Notes under the pieces: generated by a model
The model's input: the letters and a program-made list of their open reading frames with translations, nothing else
The model's database searches: none
Told to the model about the DNA's origin: nothing
Part shown: positions 8,024 to 12,718 of the stretch, piece after piece
How positions within the stretch are numbered: position 1 is the stretch's first letter
Layout of the letters: each line of letters opens with the position of its first letter
Translations under genes and position numbers: made by a program
Source: Cristatella mucedo
Lineage: Eukaryota > Bryozoa > Phylactolaemata > Cristatellidae
Assembly (NCBI GenBank): GCA_009760855.2
Contig: WPIO01000671.1
Span: forward strand, 1 to 12,718
DNA: 12,718 nt
Direction of reading: 5' to 3'

Positions 8024-8215
8024 CAATGTTCCCAAGAAAAAGAGAAGCTCTCTTTAGTCGCGATGGCTAAAATATTAAAAAACACGGACGGGATGAAGGA
8101 ATTGCCTGCGGCCACGATGCCTGCCGCCCGGCCGCAGGAAGCTACCCCACCTACCCAGGCTACCCCAACCAGCCCCCGAATGGTTCCTACGGAGGAAGCG
8201 ACTGTTCTCATGGAG
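8024..8215 (+). CDS. Speculative internal exon, Pro/Thr/Ala-rich
   Basis: The product is unknown and this is a weak candidate. An acceptor-like CTGCTCACTCCCCAG ends at 8023 and a donor-like GAG|GTAATG follows 8215. The 192 bases between are open in one frame, exactly 64 codons, and the frame stays open from 8009 to the stop at 8228-8230. The residues run from a Lys/Glu-rich start through MAKILKNTDG to a low-complexity stretch rich in Pro, Thr and Ala and an acidic end (VPTEEATVLME). A start is also possible at the ATG at 8063, giving 55 residues. No domain is recognised and no in-phase partner exon was found; the next open frame, from 8290, is out of phase with any obvious acceptor. A perfect 9-bp inverted repeat inside it may explain part of the composition. 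Chance is quite possible. Confidence 0.2.
8105..8138. repeat. 9-bp perfect GC-rich inverted repeat
   Basis: CCTGCGGCC at 8105-8113 is the exact reverse complement of GGCCGCAGG at 8130-8138, with a 16-nt loop. It lies within the speculative exon. Confidence 0.75.
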
Positions 8216-8541
8216 GTAATGACCCCTTAAATGGTTCCATCGCGGTTCCCATTGAGAAAACGACGTATTCTTACTTGTACGTATTAGTCATGACCGACAT
8301 TATTTTGGAAAATAGCGATAATAAACCGAGGTCAGCAATGCAAGAGGTGGTCCAGCCGACCGGTCAGCCAATGAGGGCTGAAATGCAGGAGGACGAGGGA
8401 GTGAGCCTAGTGTTTATATGGAATACAGTCAGGCACAAAAGTCTGTTTCATAAGCAGTCAACCTTAGCAGTCGACCAGCTACAAGTGGGTCGTCCGACAA
8501 AGGAGCGAAGGCTGCATAGGCTGCACAAACGCCTTCCGTAG

Positions 8542-8990
8542 CACAAACGGTCGCAGTGCATCAAGTTGCCCTCGCAATCTCTCAAAGTATTCCTTACACG
8601 CATCCCTGAATGGTAACCGACCAGACCCGCTCATCCCTTATTTTGTAATACGAGGATAAGTCGAAAGGCCCCTATCCTTCGACAGTGAGCTTTTTTTTTT
8701 TACCAAGATGCAGGTAAACATTCCCTAATTGGCAATGGAGGTTGGGAGCAGGTCAAAGCAAGGTGCAGCTGCCTCATGCCCTCCGATAATCAGCCGAATC
8801 CACAAGCAATGCCAGACGTGCCGCGACACCTATGCATATCAAAACGCGGTGGCACGCCATCTTCCTAGCATTCACTTTTCAGTTGGAGCCTGCAGAGGCA
8901 TCAGATGAATGCCTCTTAATCATACAGCTTCATTTGAAATACCAGCAGAATAGCTTGAATGGCTATCGAAGCAACTTGCAGCGGTCACGA
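8542..8990. other. Unassigned sequence, no gene seen
   Basis: There is no supported gene here. An 11-nt T run at 8691-8701 is the only obvious simple-sequence feature. If the tRNA-like unit at 8997-9068 heads a SINE, the body would lie on the minus strand in this stretch, but no tail could be identified. Confidence 0.45.
8691..8701 (+). repeat. T11 homopolymer
   Basis: Eleven consecutive T. On the minus strand it is a short A tract and could be a worn retroposon tail, but no element body was recognised next to it. Confidence 0.9.
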
Positions 8991-8996
8991 AGGGAT

Positions 8997-9068
8997 TTCG
9001 TGCGCCTAGCTTCAAACCCACGACCTGGTCTGTCAAGTCGGCGAGCCCCACCGCTGGGCTAAGAACCT
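8997..9068 (-). other. tRNA-like unit, possible SINE head
   Basis: On the minus strand, 9061-9051 reads TAGCCCAGCGG, an exact A-box match, and 9018-9008 reads GGTTTGAAGCT, close to the B-box consensus GGTTCRANNCY. The two lie within one base of their spacing in a real tRNA. The D arm forms a perfect 4-bp stem (GCCC with GGGC). The anticodon and T stems are poor and the acceptor ends do not pair, so this is not a working tRNA gene. A pseudo-tRNA or the head of a tRNA-derived SINE fits best. No poly-A or simple-repeat tail was found, so the SINE reading is unproven. Confidence 0.4.
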
Positions 9069-9761
9069 ATTCGTATGTGCATTCGTATTCGCAAAACACA
9101 TAACAAGTCCAACTGAGAGTTATTGCGTCGACCCTGGGAGCAACTGCTGTTGAGTGTCCCTCTGAGCTTCTGAAGCTGCTGCTGCCTGCTCAACGTCCAA
9201 TCGTGCACGGTGGGGGAGGAAATATTGAAGGCTGAAGGAAGGCTTGCGTCTGTCAGACATGCAAGCTCATCGGTAAGCACACCCAGAGCAGCCTGGCTAC
9301 GATTGTTTGATGAGGGAATAAAGATACTCGGAATACATATGCAGATTAATTGCGGACGTGAGTGGGTGAATTAACAGGCACGATGCAAAACTATTAACCT
9401 TCAACGCGGCAGCTAAGATATCCAAGGTTATGTCAAACGTAGTGTGCTTCCCTATACACCTAACAGTGACTGATATAATTTGACGTTCATACGCACATAA
9501 TTTCTCACGGTCTACCATAAAACAACAATTGAATTAGCTTTATACAGGTCTTAGCTGTATCCGTTTCCTTGTAAAAATGTTGCAAGAGCTTCGGTTTTTG
9601 GAAGAATTCTGCAACGGACAATAAAGAAGGGCCACTTGTCTGTATACGAGCACATACACACACGTTCCACACTTTCACACCCATCTCCTAAAATACACTT
9701 TGGAAGACAACTCGGCCAACAAGCAATGGTGACATTGATGCGATCCTGAAGTCGATGATAA

Positions 9762-9777
9762 GGCACATATATGTGCC
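9762..9777. repeat. 16-bp perfect palindrome
   Basis: GGCACATATATGTGCC is its own exact reverse complement. It has no spacer and no neighbouring gene. It could be a binding site for a dimeric factor or a chance palindrome in alternating purine-pyrimidine sequence. Confidence 0.85.
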
Positions 9778-10919
9778 GGCTAAACCTAAATCGGCAAGAG
9801 CAATGGTCAACAGGTTTGCAGCAGCAGGGCCAGGACTGTCCAGTTGATGCCCAAGAGATTTTCTCGCTGCACCCCTAACCAAGCTTTCCCAGGCAAGCAA
9901 GGAGGATCCGCTGCTAAAAAGATGATTACATCAGCTGCACTGTTAAGTCTGCTAATCATATGGCACTTGATATTTTAAAAATCATAAGTCTTAGACATAC
10001 GGACACCGCCTAAGTTATTCAAACTGTTTGAAATTCCGTCGACGCTTTACCGGCACATTGTCCTAGTTAGTTCCCATACAGTGAAATAAGACATCTACAG
10101 CTAGTGCAAAAACGTCAAAGCTGCCACAGCAAACTACTTCTCCTCGACCTTTTCTGCCTGCTCATCGAGAAGAAAATCGTCTTAAATAAGTTGTGACTCA
10201 TATTTAGGTCCATCACTTTATTTCGGAAACCTCAAATATCTTAACTTTGCTATATGCTTCCCTTGCACTGCATGCTCTCGGATTCTGTGCCATCTAGTCG
10301 GGCATTAAGTAAGCCTGAAGGAGTCCTCAGAAGGACGCCCTAGCTGTTTACATATCAAAAGCTTGAAACTCGCTAGCCCTATCGAGACAGCAAAAGATTT
10401 ATGTCTCCCCAGTCTGTCAATCAATCAGCACCAGCGAAGTAAAAGCTAGCTTGCAAATGCCCTGCCTGCATGCAGCCACCGATTAGGCAGGTGCGACTGG
10501 CCCACAAGTTCGCACAAGTCACCGATGAGAGTTTGAGTAACAATTAGGCCTGGACGCCCTCGTACAAGTTTGATAGCTGGGTTTTTTGGCATGTACGCCT
10601 GCAGTCGGATAAAGCGATGAGCGTCTGCCACGAGATATCAGTCAGAAATTTTCAAAAGATTTCGGCAAAACTCGCCACACTCATCAACTGATCATCGTAC
10701 ATCAATTGTGCTGCTGCATAAGGGGACCTGGTAGACAGGCTCTGCAAATCGCAGCGGCTTCAGGATAGCTGGGCAAGAGAGTGAAGCAGCAGCCGGCCGA
10801 AGGCACCCCTTATATACAATATAAAAAAGTGAAGCAACTACCTTGGTTCGTTAAATTATGAAAAGTGGCTTCCTTAAAGTTAGGCCAGGTCAAAACTTAC
10901 AGCATACACCTTGGAATCG

Positions 10920-10955
10920 CAATCTCTCTGTCTCTCTGTGTCTGTCTATCTCCAC
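10920..10955 (+). repeat. CT/TG-rich simple repeat
   Basis: Repeated TCTCTG and TCTGTC units (for example TCTCTCTGTCTCTCTGTGTC), a short degenerate microsatellite. Confidence 0.75.
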
Positions 10956-10980
10956 CGTATTGCTAAAAGTCTTTCCTCTA

Positions 10981-11010
10981 TGATATCTGCTCCTGTGATA
11001 TCTGCTCTCT
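10981..11010 (+). repeat. 15-nt tandem duplication
   Basis: TGATATCTGCTCCTG at 10981-10995 is followed directly by TGATATCTGCTCTCT at 10996-11010. The first twelve bases of each unit are identical, so it is probably a slippage duplication. Confidence 0.7.
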
Positions 11011-11344
11011 GGCTACTTATTTTGATATTTATCTCGTCCCATTTCAGTTACCACTATCAGAAACAATACTCCAGCCGAGCATAACAATATAGAAAGAACC
11101 GTAAAGACCAAGACGTATTTATGTAAGCAGGGCCCGGAGGATAAAATGCTGGACAACGGACTTTCTAATAGGCTCCATGGTGTTTGGACTAGAGAGATAC
11201 TAGACTGCCAAACTCTGGTGCGGCCTTGCACACAGCTTGCCCACTACGTCTGACTATCAGCTAAACTAGAACTACTTTCTTCCGATAAATATATCACCTC
11301 TCTCCCTACTTAAACTTGTGAGTTGGCTCTCAACTGCCCTATTA

Positions 11345-12178
11345 CAGCTGTACCTTTGCTTTGATTCCTCCTAGCCTTCGAGCACCTCAAATTCTCTCAT
11401 CTCACTTGCTGCATGTATTGATAACAACCGCACATGGATGGCAGCAAATTTTCTAAAACTAAACAATGATAACACTAACTTAATAATTATGGGTAAAGAC
11501 CGTGTAATTCAAAAGTTAGAAAAACTGAAGCTCAAAATAAGTCTGCCTGCATATCTCTTGTTGAATAAGCTCGAAATCTAGGTGTCATGTTCCAAAGTGA
11601 CCTCTCGTTAGACGACCACATCAGCCCGACAGTCAAATCTGCCTACTTTCAGCTACTTAACATTGCTAAAATTCGGACATGTTTAGATAAGGATACCACG
11701 TTTAGGTTGGTCCATGCATTCGTGACATCCCGTCTTGATTTCTGCACCTTACTGCTCGCTGGCCTACCGGCACGTGCGATCAGGCGATTGCTGCTGGTGC
11801 AAGACTCTGCAGGTTGGCTTGTCTGTCGTGAGCATGACAGTAGCCACAACACACCACTTCTCGCCGACCTGCACTGGCTACTAGTCAAGCAACGGATTGA
11901 CTTCAAGGTTTTGTCGCTCACTTTCAAGTCACTTCATTCTTTGGCTCCAGCATATATCTCAGATCTACTCCCCCAGCAGGCCATGCATAGTACCACCCGC
12001 CTTTCGGAATCCGACAGTTTACCAATACCTCGTACAAACCTCAAATCCTTTGTGGACCGTGCATTTAGTTCGTATGCTCCCAAAGCCTAGAACTCCCTCT
12101 TGAATTGTGTTAGAACATCCCCTGACCTGACCACATGTAAAAAGAACTTAAAAACACACGTATTTAGGACAGCATTTA
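11345..12178 (+). pseudogene. Decayed LINE ORF2, C-terminal RT part
   Basis: Only the region after the RT active site is present: motif WMAANFLKL at about 11434-11460, then LGVMFQSDLSLDDH (from 11578), LVHAFVTSRLDFC (11707-11745), VKQRIDFKVLSLTFKSLHSL (11884-11943) and APAYISDLL. One uninterrupted frame of 167 codons (11587-12090) is the longest surviving piece. It ends at a TAG that replaces the Trp of the conserved W-NSL motif, after which the same frame continues with NSLL and KKNLKTHVF. Other breaks are a TAG at 11372-11374, two extra bases near 11550-11565 that shift the frame, and a TAA at 11566-11568 where copy A has a Ser codon. It cannot make an active enzyme. Confidence 0.87.
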
Positions 12179-12358
12179 GTGGGTCCCTGTGGCTCGTCCT
12201 TCATGTGCTTATGCATGCTGATACTGTGCATGCTGCCACTAACCACATGTGTATGCTGACCCTGTGTATGTCACCCCTAACCATGTTATTCATGTTGTTC
12301 GTTTATCAAGCATGATATTACTCAATACTTATGTGCATTTCCCTTTGCAGCAAAGGTA

Positions 12359-12396
12359 AAGCGCCTGGAAAGAGATTGAGTTCTCTGAGGGTGCTT
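12359..12396 (+). other. LINE 3' stem-loop (copy B)
   Basis: AAGCGCC at 12359-12365 pairs with GGTGCTT at 12390-12396, six Watson-Crick pairs and one G-T wobble, just before the tail. The corresponding arms in copy A (AAGCACC about 6141-6147 and GGCGCTT about 6177-6183) pair with one mismatch. In eel UnaL2, an L2-clade LINE, a 3' stem-loop of this kind is known to be recognised by its own RT; the same job here is inference. Confidence 0.5.
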
Positions 12397-12402
12397 AATA
12401 AA
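12397..12402 (+). promoter_or_regulatory. AATAAA hexamer at LINE 3' end
   Basis: An AATAAA stands between the 3' stem-loop and the ATT-rich tail of copy B. It matches the canonical poly(A) signal, but the tail is a microsatellite rather than poly-A, so its use is uncertain. Confidence 0.35.
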
Positions 12403-12403
12403 A

Positions 12404-12435
12404 TGCATTATTATCATTATTATTAATATTATCAT
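12404..12435 (+). repeat. ATT-rich microsatellite tail of copy B
   Basis: GCATTATTATCATTATTATT and the bases after it form the 3' tail, equivalent to the (AAT)n at 5541 in the antisense copy D. Confidence 0.8.
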
Positions 12436-12718
12436 GCCTTCAGAACACTGACTAACTAGTTCCTCCAGGAGCCTATTTCACAGTAATTTTCTTGTCAGTT
12501 GATCACTGTGTCAGACATGACAACAGATATGCAGACAACGGACAACGACAACGGACATGCAAACAGTCTGGCCGCTAAAGTTTTATAGGATGCAAACTAT
12601 GTCATTTGAAAGATTAACGGTCTTTTGATATGCTGGTTGTACTTAAGGTCGAAATAACCATAGATCTGACACCAAAGTTGCCTGTTGTAAAGCCCACCAA
12701 AGTTTGCAGTGTCACAAA
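12436..12718. other. Unassigned sequence, no gene seen
   Basis: Flanking sequence after LINE copy B. A short patch of repeated GACAACG/ACAACGGACA units at about 12531-12560 is the only visible structure. No open frame worth reporting. Confidence 0.5.

Larger units (their letters stand above)
9069..11340. other. Unassigned sequence, no gene seen
   Basis: This is 2.3 kb without a supported gene. Open frames are at most about 73 codons, unrelated to any family I recognise. A 16-bp palindrome, a CT/TG-rich run and a short tandem duplication are listed separately. No LINE sequence could be seen until copy B begins near 11341. Confidence 0.45.
11341..12435 (+). mobile_element. L2-like LINE, 5'-truncated copy B
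   Basis: This is the most complete uninterrupted 3' part of the family in the window. It begins at the position corresponding to A 4781, just after the catalytic YADD box, and aligns with A closely: TTCGAGCACCTCAAA, TGGATGGCAGCAAATTTT, CTCGAAATCTAGGTGTCATG and TCCATGCATTCGTGACATCC occur in both. It continues through the C-terminal RT region and a roughly 300-bp 3' end into a stem-loop, AATAAA and an ATT-rich tail. The abrupt 5' start is the usual outcome of incomplete reverse transcription. No clear target duplication was found; L2-type elements often have none. Confidence 0.88.

Noticed and set aside
8290-8541. 84-codon frame from the ATG at 8290
   Set aside because: No domain is seen, and joining it to the speculative exon at 8024-8215 through the TTAG at 8284-8287 would put a stop in phase. 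Not enough to call a gene.
1-12718. CRISPR array, phage, operon or prokaryotic defence system
   Set aside because: No regularly spaced direct repeats, no dense co-directional frames and no bacterial-type genes. The content is that of a repeat-rich animal genome.

Overview
The window looks like nuclear DNA from an animal, most likely an invertebrate. It has no dense run of open frames and no operons or Shine-Dalgarno starts. It does hold several decayed copies of one LINE retrotransposon with (ATT)n-type 3' tails, a probable solo LTR with Ty3/gypsy-style ends, tRNA-like relics and simple repeats. The species cannot be named from the sequence. No intact protein-coding gene is supported; almost every open frame is short and unconvincing.

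Layout. 1-1190: unassigned. 1199-1270: weak tRNA-Gly-like relic. 1430-1690: pyrimidine-rich tract. 1711-2505: unassigned. 2506-3705: an L2-like LINE copy on the minus strand (copy C), split by a 683-bp insertion at 2696-3378. That insertion has TGTA/TACA ends and an exact 4-bp target duplication (GTTG), as expected of a solo LTR. About 3889-6212: a plus-strand copy of the same LINE (copy A), carrying most of a decayed reverse transcriptase (RT) domain. Its 3' part is split at 5541-5903 by a minus-strand, 5'-truncated copy of the same family (copy D). 6248-6432: short direct repeat and CATA-rich microsatellite. 6433-8020: unassigned, with two strong small hairpins. 8024-8215: one speculative exon. 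8997-9068: tRNA-like head of a possible SINE on the minus strand. 9069-11340: unassigned, with minor repeats. 11341-12435: another 5'-truncated plus-strand LINE copy (B), ending in a stem-loop, AATAAA and an ATT-rich tail. 12436-12718: unassigned.

The four LINE copies (A, B, C, D) align with one another by eye in the C-terminal RT region and/or the 3' end, so they form one family. RT motifs and the C-terminal region place it in the CR1/L2 superfamily, most like L2. All copies are dead: stops, frameshifts and an altered catalytic YADD box. The main story is nested insertion: an LTR element jumped into copy C and recombined to a solo LTR, while a second LINE jumped into copy A in the opposite orientation and created a roughly 300-bp inverted repeat. 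No working system encoded by cooperating genes is visible.
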